Shown: one piece after another, positions 9,031 to 19,414 of the stretch
Layout of the letters: each line of letters opens with the position of its first letter
Numbering within the stretch: the first letter of the stretch is position 1
Assembly: GCA_015680685.1 (NCBI GenBank)
Contig: MNCI01014605.1
Span: 81,015-116,696, forward strand
Source of the DNA: Gnetum montanum
Taxonomy: Eukaryota > Streptophyta > Gnetopsida > Gnetales > Gnetaceae
Length of the DNA: 35,682 bases
Reading direction: 5' to 3'
Made by a program: the position numbers and the translations under genes
The notes under the pieces: model-generated
Told to the model about the DNA's origin: nothing
What the model saw: the letters and a program-made list of their open reading frames with translations, nothing else
Databases searched by the model: none

Positions 9031-12000
9031 ATGAATCTAGATCAACCTTCCACATCGATGTCTAACACATTTGACACCAGGATCCACCCAAAGCATGCAG
9101 CACTAAGCCATGAACAATATAATTTTGTTTATGTAAAAATCCAAGTAGGATTACTAGTGGTTTACCTTGATTTGGAGGTGAAATAGGACTACAAACGAGT
9201 CCACCAGAATGGATGGGAGTACAACCCCTTTTTGTTTGACATAATCCCTCTTATGAAGTCCTACTACCAACTATTCTCCCAACTCATCCATGCAAACAAG
9301 CATGATGCAAGGAAAACCTACAAGGAAGCCTCACAGAAGGAGGAAGATGAGTTTGAGGCCTACTCTGAATGTGAGAGCCCCCTTTACACTATCTTCCAAT
9401 AGTTGCTCCCTAGTATAGCCCCTCCTCAGTTTAGTCCACCGATCTGCTCTAAGATGGTGACCATGCCAATTTAGCCTTCTTTGCAACCGACTGCTGCATT
9501 TGTCCAACCTTATACTCATGTAGGGACCACCACCTAGCCCCAAATGACTTAGGCATCCTATATCCCACTTGTCTCATCAATGTCCATGGTCTTCATCCAA
9601 CCCACTCATGTGTGGCCCACCTTGATCACTGCATCTATTGCTCAACTGATGCATCAACTAAACCTATCTTCTATGACATTAAACTTGCAATGCCCATCTG
9701 CTACGATTTTAAACTGGCAATGCCTATCCACTACGATGTTAAATTAGCAAACTCCACAACCAACAATCCAACCCTATGCTATGAAACCAACACAAGCCTA
9801 GCCAATGCAACCATCTGGCACATCCTCAAGCTTGGATCAAGCATTCCAACTAATCCAAAGCTTGATAGAGGAGATCAACCAACTCAAGGCTACCTCCTCT
9901 GACACTGTCAAGGTGATGGACTTCTACTGAGATGACCCCATAAGTCCTATGGTACCACCTCTAACTCTCCTAACTGGGGTCCAGCAACCACAATTCACTA
10001 AGTACAATGGTGAAGGGGACCCCAATGCATACTTGGTTACATTTTGATCTGAGTGCCTACTCCTTCAAGCCTGGCCACACATCATCATGCACGTGTTTCC
10101 CATGTCACTCACTAGCAAGGACTTAAATTGGTATTGCACGTTACCCAAGGCATTAATCTCCTCTTTGGAGGATCTCATAAGCCAATTTATGACATGATTC
10201 AGGTAGGACCTAAAGCCTAAAGCAACCCTCGACCAGCTCATGCAGGTTAAGCAGGGGCCTCTAGAGCCCTTGCCAAAATCCCTCCAATGTTTGAATGTTT
10301 CATTGAGTGAAATGCATAAACCCCTAGTAGAGACACATCTACTAGCCATCTTCAAAGGTGTAGTGAATGACTTCATCAAGTTCAAACTATATTATCTAGC
10401 CTTGAAGTCTCTTAGCCAAGCCTTTGCCCAAACAAAAGGCATAGAGGAAGCAACGCAAGCTAGCAATGACCTAGCCTACATGGCCTACAGAAACCAACAT
10501 GCTCGTAAGCAAAACACAACAATGGCAATAGTGGCTGCAAGCACAAAAGCAACCAACTAGGGCCCAATAGCTAAGTAGCACAAGGCTTTAGCTAACAAAA
10601 TTGCCAACCTTGGCACCAACTCACCTACATCAGTAGGGGCCACCCCAAGGCCCAACTTTGGGTGCAAGGATTTTTCAAAGTATACACCACTACTGATGGA
10701 ACCCTCTAAACTGCTAGAGAAACTCCTGAAAGCCAGGATAATCCAATACAAAAATGTATCAGAGATTGCTCACCAAAAACATGATAGGTACTGCAAATTA
10801 CCAAGGAACCCTACCTCAGTAGTACCAAATGAGCCCCCAGTGTCACAACACTTCAAGCTGGACCAATATTGTCATTAACACTAGTTTTCTAGTCATAGTA
10901 TAGACAATTTTCATGCTTTGTAGAATGACCTACAAAGAATGATAAAACGGGGCCAACTAGTGCTCAACACAGTGAGCTAATCCAATGTAGATGATGCTCC
11001 CTATGTCATAAATTGCATTAGCATAGGTGGCAAGCCCAAACCTATGCAACAACCTTTTGTCATCTGTGCACCTCCTAACAAGGCAAGGGTCCCCTTAGCC
11101 TTCATAAGCAAGAGGCCTCCCTTTTTTTTTTATCAAAGTGCCACCTCGGGCACCCACAACACCCTTTGTGGTCAAATTTCTGAACCAATCATCTGCTAAG
11201 ATGTTAAACTGGCATGATGCAGCAAAAACAACTACTAAGCAACCTTTTTTCATTAAGGTGCCACAATGAGTTGGTCTTACAACAACTCCTAAACTACCAT
11301 TTTTCATAAGGATGCCACAACGTGATGGGCCCTCACTTACCCAAAGCCCAATAGTGGGAAACATCTTGGTCCCTCCTCCTTCAAGGGTTGAGCCCATTAG
11401 TAACCCAGGTAGGCCTACCAAATGGCAATGCAAGAGGACGAATGAGTGCCTTGTGACCCTCATGGCTGAAGAAAAGGCTATAATCAACAAGCAACAACCA
11501 AACACTGGGGCTCCTACCCCCAAGTAGGCCAAGCAAACTAAGCCCAAGTCCCCTTCACAAGAGATCTATCTCTCAAGCCACATGGAGGAAGTCAAGGCTA
11601 ACATAATGGCTAATGACAAGGACTACGTAGCTACACTAACCCAGGTGAAATAAATGCTCAAGCAAAGGAATACAATGTTGAGCTTGTATGACCTAGTCAT
11701 GACCTCATCTACTCATCACCAAGCCTTGGCACAAATGTTGGCCTCCATTCCTATTACAGAGGACATCCCTATAGATGAGACATCCATCTGTGCTATGATG
11801 TTGCCCCTTGCATCACAAGAATTGAGTTCAACATCCCTACTATTCTGTGACGATGTAGTCAAGGTCAACCCTGAATGAGGAGAGGTTACTACAACTCCAC
11901 TGTCAATTAGCATGCATGTTAGGCAGTGTACCATTTGTAGAGTGCTTGTTTATGATGGTGTAGCAACAAACATAGTCCTGTACTCCATCATCGACAAGCT

Positions 12001-12540
12001 AGGCTTGGCAAATGAAGTCAGGCCAACCAAAATTGCATGTCTAAAATCCTTCAACGGATCATGTGTCATTGTCAAGGGTACAATCAACCTAGCATTTGTG
12101 GTAGGAGAGTAATTCCCCACCAATGTAGATTTCACTGTCTTAGAGGAGATGCCAGGTTTCAACCTAATTCTAAGCAAGCCTTGGCTAGCCCAACTATGGG
12201 CCATCTCCTCTCCCATCCACCAGGAAATCCACCTTCCATACGAATGTGGTCAAGTTATCATCCATGGTGATAACACCTCCTCTATGACTATCCATGACAT
12301 AGACATGGCACATGTTTTAGATGAGGAGTTTCTTGGTGGTACACCTACAACAACCAATGTAGTGCCTAAGATTAACACACCTGAATGAGTGGTTGAATCC
12401 AATAGCCTCCTAGAGGATCCTAAGCCTTGCAAGCCCCCTGATCCACACCTGGTTAGGAAGCAACTACATGACCAAGACTTTCCCTTGGTCAAAAATGCAC
12501 TAGATGCCTGCCCACCCTTTGCCTCCTATCCTATAGATGC
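9031..12540 (+). pseudogene. gag-pro: Decayed gag-protease of GypB-1
   Basis: The inferred start is the ATG at 9031 (MNLDQPSTSMSNTF). The frame can be followed for about 1170 codons with many TAG stops. One frame change occurs, at a run of ten T (11122-11131), after which frame 2 continues to 12540. The gag core is at about 9985-10420 (FTKYNGEGDPNAYL, HVFPMSLTSKDLNWY, SSLEDLISQFM). A damaged Cys/His region lies near 10850-10970. A pre-protease segment reads LSLYDLVMTSSTHHQAL (11679 on). The aspartic protease spans about 11880-12240 with VYDGVATNI at the active site and FNLILSKPWL as the second signature. Compared with GypC-2 (IDNGLATHV), one residue next to the catalytic Asp is missing. The C-terminal tail is unknown, and no polymerase follows. 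Confidence 0.85.
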
Positions 12541-13047
12541 AATGTGGATGCATTAAAATAAAGCCCATCTACTCGATGGCCAACTTGCACCTAGCATTCA
12601 GTAGTAAACCGAACCCAAAGAAGGTTCACCTTCCAACATAGCAAACCAAAAAAAAATGGGGAAAAACACATCCCTAAGCAAATTAACAACATTCTAGTTT
12701 CACAATCGGCCTAGACTTGGATTCACTTTAACTCTTTCATAAGCATCTCAGTGAGAGGTTAACATTTCTAGGACAAGTCACTTCATGCCATGGTCATTGT
12801 CAACCATGCTGAATTTGCATCTTACATCATGATCCACTATTTGCATTTCAGTTCCACTATTTAAATTTCATCTCCCTAGCATTGCCTATACCCCTTGTTC
12901 CTTAGCATACCCTTATTTCCATAGCACTCTTGAGCATGGTAAAACAACATCCGGTCTTGTATCCATGAGTGATGTTGGTGGCATGTCTATTGTGGTGTTT
13001 TGTAATTCTTTGTCAATGTCTCTTGGGCCATTGCTCTAGACGTCAAT
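12541..13047 (+). other. GypB-1 3' internal region, no gene seen
   Basis: This stretch leads from the last followed codons to the polypurine tract. It is rich in CATTT/CCATG-type sequence and interrupted in all frames. No reverse transcriptase motif (such as YxDD) was recognised on either strand. Confidence 0.6.
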
Positions 13048-13056
13048 AAAGAAGGG
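13048..13056 (+). other. Polypurine tract of GypB-1
   Basis: AAAGAAGGG, four bases before the 3' LTR start at 13061. This is where plus-strand DNA synthesis would be primed in LTR elements. Confidence 0.7.
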
Positions 13057-13060
13057 CCAT

Positions 13061-15076
13061 TGAAACATCACAAAATTTTGGGTCTCAACTTCTTGACTAC
13101 AAATTTGGCTAAGTGTCAAAAAAGTGGCACTTTACCCAAATTTTTCTAAGTGTTGAGTGTAGTTAGCTCCAACTGCCAGATTTGCAAATTTTTTCTAAGT
13201 GTCAAAATGATGGCACTTCCTACAAATTTCTCTAAGTGTCAAAACCTGGAAAATTTTTTCTGAGTGTTGGTGCTATGCTGTGTAGTGTAGTAAGCGTGAC
13301 ATAGGTTCAAGTGTCCAGTTTTGCCTAAGTGTTGGACAAGGATCTGTCAAGCTAGCTCGATATAGAAGACACATTTGATACATTTCCCAACTTCTGTGGC
13401 TACCTATCCTACTATGCCCTAGAGCGTGGTCAACATACCATGAAGGAACATTGTCGATTTGACGAAGTATTCATGCTATGCTCTGCTACGCTGTGCAACG
13501 TAGATAGTGTGATGGGCGTGGAAAGTAAAAATTTCACTAAGTGTTCATGCTACACTTTGCTATGCTGTGCAGTGTAGACAGTGTGATGGGCATGGTAAGT
13601 AAAAATTTCACTAAGTGTTCATGCTACGCTCTACTACACTATGCATCATAGATAGCTTGACACTAAGAAGCATCCCATGTCTTGTATGTAACATAGGATG
13701 AGCCTAGTAGCCAGCGTCCTGTGTCCCACACGTAACACAGGATGAGCCTAGTAGCTAGTGTTTTGTGTCTTGCATGTAACATGGGATGAGCCTAGCAACT
13801 AGTGTTCTATGTCCCACACATAACATGGGACAAGCGTAGTAGCTAGCATCCCCTGTTCCACATGTAACATGGGATGAGCCCAGCAGCTAGCATCTCATGT
13901 TCCACACATAACATGGGACAAGCTCAGCAGCTAGCATCCCGTGTCCCATAAGTAACATAGAACAAGCCTGGCAACCAGTGTTCCATGTCCTACATGTAAC
14001 ATGGGATGAGCCTAGAAACCAGTGTTCTGTGTCTTATACATAACATGGGATGAACTCAGCAACCAATGTCTCGTGTCCTGCAAGTAACATGGGATGAGCT
14101 TAGCAGCTAGTATCTTGTGTCTTGCACATAACATGGGATGAGCTCAGCAACCAGCATCCTGTGTCCCACATATAACATGGGATGATCCCAACAGCTAGTG
14201 TCTCATGTTCCACACGTAACATGGGACAAGCATGGTAGTTAGAGTTAGAAAATTTTTGAACTTCTTTTAGTCACCTCCAGACTTAGAAAATTTCCTTAAT
14301 TTTTCTTGTGGTCCCACTCACCACACTGCCATGTGCCACCTAATCTGCACATGTAAATACCCTGTGCCCTAATGTTTCAAGAGAAGAGATGGATTTCCAT
14401 TTTTCACCAGTGGGATAGTTGGCATTTTCATTTGGCATTTGGCACTTTCGCATCTTGACACATAGCTTCATGGATGAATGAGACCCACAACACAGCACAC
14501 TAATAGAGGGGTAGCCCTACACCGCATTGTACATCACAACCCCATTGTAGTGAACATCGCGTGGTACACTGTGGTGGCCAACCTGGCAGGCATAGTTCAT
14601 CATAGTGATCACCAGACTTCACAACTTGACACCACCAAGATTGTGATGGCACTCCCACTATGCCTATTATATACTATATACCTTTTGAGACACTTTTGTA
14701 ATTAGCTATGCTTCCCATTTTTGGGGCGGTGCACTTCTGTTCTCAAATTCTATTATATTTCTCAAGCATTTCTCTCTAGTATTTAGCATAACACTTGTAT
14801 TTTGTCACCTTTTCATACATATTTGCATGGTTACATTATTGTTCTTATTTTGGGACACCCCGTCACACTCTAGCTATGATGCCCATGTGTAACAAAGTAT
14901 AAACCCTTCTCACACATGGTCATTTTAACATCACATAAGTCCTTGTCTGATCAACCAGACTATTCAAGGCACCCCATTTTTGTTTTCTCCAGCACGTACC
15001 TCTCAAAAATTCAAGGTTAGGATGTATGCTTGGTGACCTCTCAGTGTTCCAGCCACCAACGTTTTTGGACGTCACA
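13061..15076 (+). repeat. 3' LTR of GypB-1
   Basis: A 2016-bp LTR, collinear with the 5' copy. It is about 50 bases shorter, mostly because it has one 44-bp unit fewer. It ends GTCACA and is followed by the TAGGT duplication. Confidence 0.92.
13672..14243 (+). repeat. 44-bp minisatellite, 13 units, in 3' LTR U3
   Basis: There are thirteen 44-bp units, starting at 13672 and then every 44 bases to 14200. Dyad arms are visible, for example GTCCTGTGT/ACACAGGA in the unit at 13716. It is homologous to the array at 7037-7654 but one unit shorter. Confidence 0.93.
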
Positions 15077-15081
15077 TAGGT
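15077..15081. repeat. Target site duplication of GypB-1, right copy (TAGGT)
   Basis: Identical to 6430-6434 and directly abuts the end of the 3' LTR. Confidence 0.9.
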
Positions 15082-15740
15082 GAACCAAGCAATAACACTA
15101 CTAGGATTACCAAATGATTACACATAAATGTTTGAAACTAGTTGTACTCATTCAGCTTTACTAATGAACAAGTAAAGTAAAATACTTGGAAATGTAAATG
15201 ATTAAACTAAGAAAATAGTAAAAACTATGCTAAGTAGAATAGTAAAACTAAGTGGATGCTGGAATGATGAAAAGCAGTTTTGATCTTTATTTCCAATCAT
15301 AAACTATGCCCAAGTACACTTCACTCGAATAAAGATTCCGTACAACTACTCAACACCACACTGTGAGCATTCACTCTCTATCATTGAAACCATGAAATGA
15401 AACTGTAAGAATTTATCTAAGGATGGAATGAAACTTATTTAGATTCATGTGCCCAAGTGTTGTATTTATAGGTTGCACACATCCTGCAATATCAGGTCTA
15501 TGATGTCATAGCATGTACTACGATATCAGATATATGACATCATAGATACAATATCATAGGTGAATAATAGTTGGCTTTATCAAACATATGTGTAATTTCA
15601 TCTATGACATTGTAGATGCGATGTAGCATCTACGATGTAGCACGTAGTTGAGATGAACTAACAGGGATGTTACAATGTAGATGTAATGTAGCATCTGTGA
15701 CATAACATCTACAATATCTTAGCCAATTGATGATTCATCA
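15077..15740 (-). repeat. 5' LTR of GypA-2, right piece with promoter
   Basis: It continues the LTR interrupted at 6434. It shares with the right-hand GypA LTR a CTCGAATAAAGAT motif and a minus-strand TATAAATA (15470-15463). Upstream of the TATA box are GATATC (15522) and AATATC (15489, 15550), mixed with TGATGTCA-like sites and repeats of GATGTAGCATC (15610-15700). This U3 is longer than in GypA-1. It ends TTCATCA at 15740. Confidence 0.75.
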
Positions 15741-16304
15741 CCCATGGTCCTAGATTTAATAATGAAGAATTAAATTAATATTTATGGATGATGGGAGACA
15801 AGAAACCTAGAAACCTTTTCTCAACTTAACTTGAGGTTCTTTAGATGTTTCCTAGGTCTTCTCATCTTTTCCCCAATTATTTCCATACTTTTCCATCTTT
15901 TTTCAGCTATTTTTCAAAATGGGATAAGTGTTTTTACAAGGTTCCTTGATCATATGGGTTGTCTGTAACCTTGCAAGGACATCTTCTATGTCAAATGTCT
16001 TTTTTCACTACAAGACATCTACTCCAGGGTTAAGACATATAGTTTGCAAGGGAGATGTCTTATGTAAGATGTCTCCTACCTAGGGAAGATGTCTTCCCTA
16101 AGATGTCTTTTGCATAGATAAGATGTGTTCTTTGAGACATCAGCCCAAACTATAAGACATCTACTATGAATTCTAAACATCTCTTGTTACCTTTAGGTTT
16201 CAACCAAGACATCTCATAGTCTTTCAAGATGTCCTCTTCAAACCCAAAACCTGCAAAACATACATGTAGGACAGAACAAGGGGATTGGGAGAGGTGTTCC
16301 TACA
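15741..16304 (-). repeat. 3' LTR remnant of SR-1
   Basis: It aligns with 18525-19099, starting CCCATGGTCCTAG against CTCATGATCTAG and ending CCTACA in both. The remaining part of the LTR (homologous to 18157-18524) is absent and predicted to lie on the far side of GypA-2. The sequence has many AAGATGTCT/AGACATCTT words. Confidence 0.85.
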
Positions 16305-16312
16305 CCAAGTAT

Positions 16313-16322
16313 CCCACCCTTA
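16313..16322 (-). other. Polypurine tract of SR-1
   Basis: The minus strand reads AAGGGTGGGA, eight bases before the 3' LTR start TGTAGGAACACC. It agrees with the minus-strand orientation set by the PBS. Confidence 0.65.
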
Positions 16323-16329
16323 AAAATGT

Positions 16330-17970
16330 TATGCTTTCTAACCTTTCATAAGATGAAAGGCATCATGCCCCCATGACTTAAGGCCATTACACTTAGAACA
16401 ATAAATAAGATTAAATGCATTACAAACATGAGAATGAGTATCATCTAAAGTTTTTTTTTTGAGCTTCCTTTATTCATGGAGGCTTGTCCTCATACCCCAC
16501 CATGCTTTCTTTATTTGAGTATCCCTATGATGACCTAAATCTACAACAAATGAAGAATAAGAAAAAATAAAAGAATTAGGCTTTCTTAATCCAACATCCT
16601 TGTTTTGCTTCTTTTTTCTCTTCTTCACCTACTTATTCTTGGTGATTGGAAGACTACGACTTTACTTCATTTCATCATTAGCACCACCATATAGGTTTCC
16701 TTCAAGCTACTCTTCCAATTTACAACCAAGATAATCACATGCATCAACACACTTTACAAATTCATCATTGCTATAATCAATAGCAAGCATATCAAAATTA
16801 TAGAAAACCATACCATTATCAGTGTCTTCACTAACACCAATATTGATCTTCTCATAATGACTATCCCAATAGCAATCATCATCAAAACAATTACCATAAC
16901 TAGTCTTCCTCTCACTAACAATGGCATCAAAAGTCATAGTATGACTCCCAATCTCATCATAATCACCACAATGATCATGATGCTCATCATTACCATTGAA
17001 CAAATCACTACCAAGCTAAAGTGAAACACGAGCATCCATCTCTCTAGCTTCAACATGAGAAACATTACTACCACCAACAAGATAAATCTCCTACTTTCTT
17101 ACCTCTTCATCACTTCTCCCATCCATCTTTGATTCAACTTAATCTTCAACATGTGATTGTCCAATAGTGTCAAAGCTTAAAGGTTCAAGATCCCAAATAG
17201 GAGTTCCCAATTCCAATGGCTTCTTCTCTTCAAAGGAATCATCAATAAGTTCTTCATCCCATTTTGGAGGTACCAACTCAAAGGTAAATTCTCATCCATG
17301 ATTTCAGCAAAATATCCATAAGAAATAACCTCAAAATAATCATTCTTTCACATACATTGGCTAGAAAACTTACCTCTCTTTCATGAGATAGCCTCAACAT
17401 GGCTTAGAATCTCCTTTCCCTTTTCACAGGTATAGAATAATTGCAAAAATAATTACAATCGTATCTTCTAGTGCTACCCTTGATTCCCCTTAAAGAAGTT
17501 CCTTGAACTTTGCCACCCTTTTATCTTTGATCCTTCACCCTCAATGTTTTATGAGGTAGGAACTCTCCTTGATTAGTAGCATGTACCATCTTGGACTTTG
17601 AATATCTCTTGGTTTCTTTGATGAAGCTCTTGGTTTCCTCCCTTGAAATATTTGAATATTGAGCACTCCTTTGCTTAAGTAGAGATACTTGATAATTTCT
17701 TACCTCTTTGTTCTCTACTTCATTAGACCTTTCATCTTTCTTCCTTTCTTAATAGCTAGAAGATATTCTCTCAATTCTCCTCAAAATATTTTCCAAGTTA
17801 GTCCTGAATTTCTCCATCTCCCTTCTTGAAGTTTATGCAAAATCTTGGTGCTTGTGGACCTTTACTTTGGGAAGAATTTCTTTCATTTCAGCCATAAAAG
17901 CCTTAAAGAAGTCCTTGAAATCTTGAAGCTCTAATCCAAGCTCTTGATTTATCTTCTTCTTAAGAGCCAT
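16330..17970 (-). pseudogene. Unknown long ORF of SR-1, decayed
   Basis: The inferred start is the ATG at 17970 (MALKKKINQELGLELQDFKD), the first good start after the PBS. The reading can be followed for roughly 545 codons through about ten stops, all TAA or TAG. The N-terminus is Lys-rich and probably coiled-coil (FKAFMAEMKEIL, FRTNLENILRRIERISS). The middle is basic. The acidic centre has VPPKWDEELIDDSFEEKKPL and WDLEPLSFDTIGQSHVED, followed by an Asp/His-rich open stretch (17003-16707). Near the end is NLIYCSKCNGLKSWGHDA, a possible Cys/His metal site. A gag-like nucleic-acid-binding role is possible, but I do not recognise the family. Confidence 0.65.
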
Positions 17971-18140
17971 ACCTTTCATAGATATAAAGGTAAAATTTAA
18001 AGTAATAAAAATAATATCCAAAAGAAAATGTACAAACATCCATAACAATGTTTCTTTCATCGAAGGAAAATACCAAGCTTCAACATAAAATTGTGAAAAC
18101 ATTTAAACTAAATGCATATGTATGGATTCATCTAAGCCTT

Positions 18141-18153
18141 GGCTTTGATACCA
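18141..18153 (-). other. Primer binding site of SR-1, initiator tRNA-Met type
   Basis: The minus strand reads TGGTATCAAAGCC, matching the common plant PBS TGGTATCAGAGC except for one G-to-A change. It lies three bases inside the LTR end ATACCA. Confidence 0.85.
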
Positions 18154-18156
18154 ATA

Positions 18157-19099
18157 TGGTATAGGAGCACTACTTTAATAGACCCCAACAAGATCCATTT
18201 TCCAAACTTCCAAGTAGATCTAGCTTAGAAAACAAGAACAACATAATGAAATGGTGAAAATCTTCCTTATGTTAAGAAAACTCTCAAAATATAGATAAAA
18301 TACATCGAATATGGGAAATCAAGATCAACTCATAACTCTCCTAAGGATCTTAGAGGCGACACATATCCTCTTTCAATTTTCAATTGTTTACCATGGAGTT
18401 AAAGCTCAAGATAAGATGCTGATAAGAGATTCTCTCAATCTCTCTCAAGTGCTCCCCCTTACTTCTCACTCAATTTTCTTGCACAAGATCTCTTCTCTTT
18501 CTTACTCATGATCTCTCTCTTTTGCTCATGATCTAGGTTTTAACAATGGAGAATTACATCAATATTTATGGATAACTAGAAGATAAGAAACCTAGAAACC
18601 TTTCCTTAACATAACTTGAGGTTCTTCAAATGTTTCCCAAGTTTTTTCATCTTCTTCACAACTATTTCCATCTTTTTTCATCTTTTTTAAACTATTTTCC
18701 AAATTGGGATGGGTGTTTTTGGAAGCTTCCCTAACCATAAGAGTCTCTAACCTTGGAAACATGTTTTTTTGTGTTAATCCAACTCTTAAGGAAGATGTGT
18801 TCTGTCACTGCAAGATGTCTCCTCTAGGGTCATCTTGCTTGTAGGGGAGACATCTTGTGTAAGATGTCTCATGCATAGGGGAGACATCTTCCCTTAGATG
18901 TTTTCTACATAAATAAGATGTCTCATCTGAGATGTTAGCCCAAACTACAAGACATCTCCTCTGAATTCTAGACATCTTCTGTTACCTCTAGGTCTTAACC
19001 AAGACATCTCCTAGCCTTCCAAGGCATCTTTATCAAGCTCCAAACTTGCAAAGCACATATGTAGGACAAAACAAAGGAATTGGAAGATGTTTCCCTACA
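18157..19099 (-). repeat. 5' LTR of SR-1
   Basis: A 943-bp LTR running from TGGTATAGGAGC to CCCTACA on the plus strand, so it begins TGTAGGG on the minus strand. Its right 575 bases match the 3' LTR remnant. AAGATGTCTC-type words recur at 18795-19030. Confidence 0.8.
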
Positions 19100-19101
19100 T
19101 C

Positions 19102-19211
19102 ACACCCCAAGATATATAGTTCAATTAGAACTTTGTATAATTAGCATTGCCCACCAAAATCAAACCCATGACTTGAAGCTTCCAAATTAAGTGTCTTACC
19201 ACTTGGCTAAC
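19102..19211 (-). mobile_element. tRNA-derived SINE, copy 1 (type I)
   Basis: On the minus strand it begins GTTAGCCAAGTGGTAAGA, an almost perfect RNA polymerase III A box (19209-19199). A B-box-like GGTTTGATTTTGG (19166-19154) follows, then a tRNA-unrelated tail ending ATATATCTTGGGGTGT. It abuts the end of the SR-1 LTR. It is not a functional tRNA: the cloverleaf cannot be completed. Confidence 0.75.
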
Positions 19212-19280
19212 ACCTCATTATTTAGATTCTCTCTTGAATAATCTTATGTACTATGAATTTTTTAATATTATTTTTTAGGG

Positions 19281-19414
19281 GAAGTGTTGAAACTTGAAAT
19301 AAGTGAAACATAGGCATACCCCAAGATTTATAGAAGTTTATAACTTAATGCTACCTAGTAGAATCAAATTTGTAACCTAGGGTTACTAGGCGAAGCCTCG
19401 TACCACTCCTGCTA
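19281..19414 (-). mobile_element. tRNA-derived SINE, copy 2 (type II)
   Basis: On the minus strand, an A-box-like TAGCAGGAGTGGTACGAGG is followed by a degraded B box AATTTGATTCTAC. The tail has CTATAAATCTTGGGGTATGCC and AAGTTTCAACACTTCC. It matches copy 4 along its length and shares the ATCTTGGGGT word with type I. Confidence 0.7.

Larger units (their letters stand above)
6435..15076 (+). mobile_element. GypB-1: complete non-autonomous gag-protease LTR retrotransposon
   Basis: An 8642-bp element with LTRs at 6435-8502 and 13061-15076, flanked by TAGGT at 6430-6434 and 15077-15081. The LTRs begin TGACACACC/TGAAACATC and end GTCACA. Internal order is PBS-like site, repeat-rich leader, gag, protease, polypurine tract. 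No reverse transcriptase, RNase H or integrase was recognised: only about 520 bases lie between the last protease-linked codons and the polypurine tract. It would need polymerase supplied by another element. The first roughly 200 aligned bases of the two LTRs differ at about one site in ten by eye, so the insertion is old. Confidence 0.92.
3093..15740 (-). mobile_element. GypA-2: Ty3/gypsy element split by GypB-1 and abutted by GypA-1
   Basis: On the minus strand the 5' LTR is in two pieces (15077-15740 and 6048-6434), separated by the plus-strand insertion GypB-1 (6435-15076). A PBS (6029-6046) and decayed gag (5917 to about 3213) follow. The left end is cut by GypA-1. The LTR ends TTCATCA at 15740. 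The next five bases, CCCAT, begin the remnant of the SR-1 LTR, so GypA-2 probably inserted into that LTR. Its own 3' LTR and the missing part of the SR-1 LTR should lie beyond the left edge of the window. Confidence 0.8.
15741..19099 (-). mobile_element. SR-1: short LTR element with one unknown long ORF
   Basis: On the minus strand the order is 5' LTR (18157-19099), PBS (18141-18153), a decayed ORF (17970 to about 16330), polypurine tract (16313-16322) and a truncated 3' LTR (15741-16304). The internal part is only about 1.85 kb, so it cannot hold a gag-pol. It resembles non-autonomous plant elements of the TR-GAG or LARD kind. The 3' LTR is cut at 15741, where GypA-2 lies. Confidence 0.82.

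Noticed and set aside
8776-9186. 136-codon Phe-rich plus-strand open frame
   Set aside because: Its first part translates the T-rich leader repeat. Only the part from the ATG at 9031 resembles GypC-2 gag.
11095-11547. 150-codon minus-strand open frame
   Set aside because: Antisense shadow of the GypB-1 gag-protease linker; no motif and no splice or start context.
18311-18511. Plus-strand 66-codon open frame
   Set aside because: It lies inside the SR-1 5' LTR, opposite in strand to the element, with no motif.
15740-19105. Five-base target duplication around SR-1
   Set aside because: ACCCA/CCCAT on the left and TCACA on the right do not match. The left LTR is truncated, so the true left flank is not in the window.
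19102-19211. Functional tRNA gene
   Set aside because: The A and B boxes are present, but no acceptor stem or cloverleaf can be completed and the same sequence with a tail recurs at 22352, which fits a SINE.
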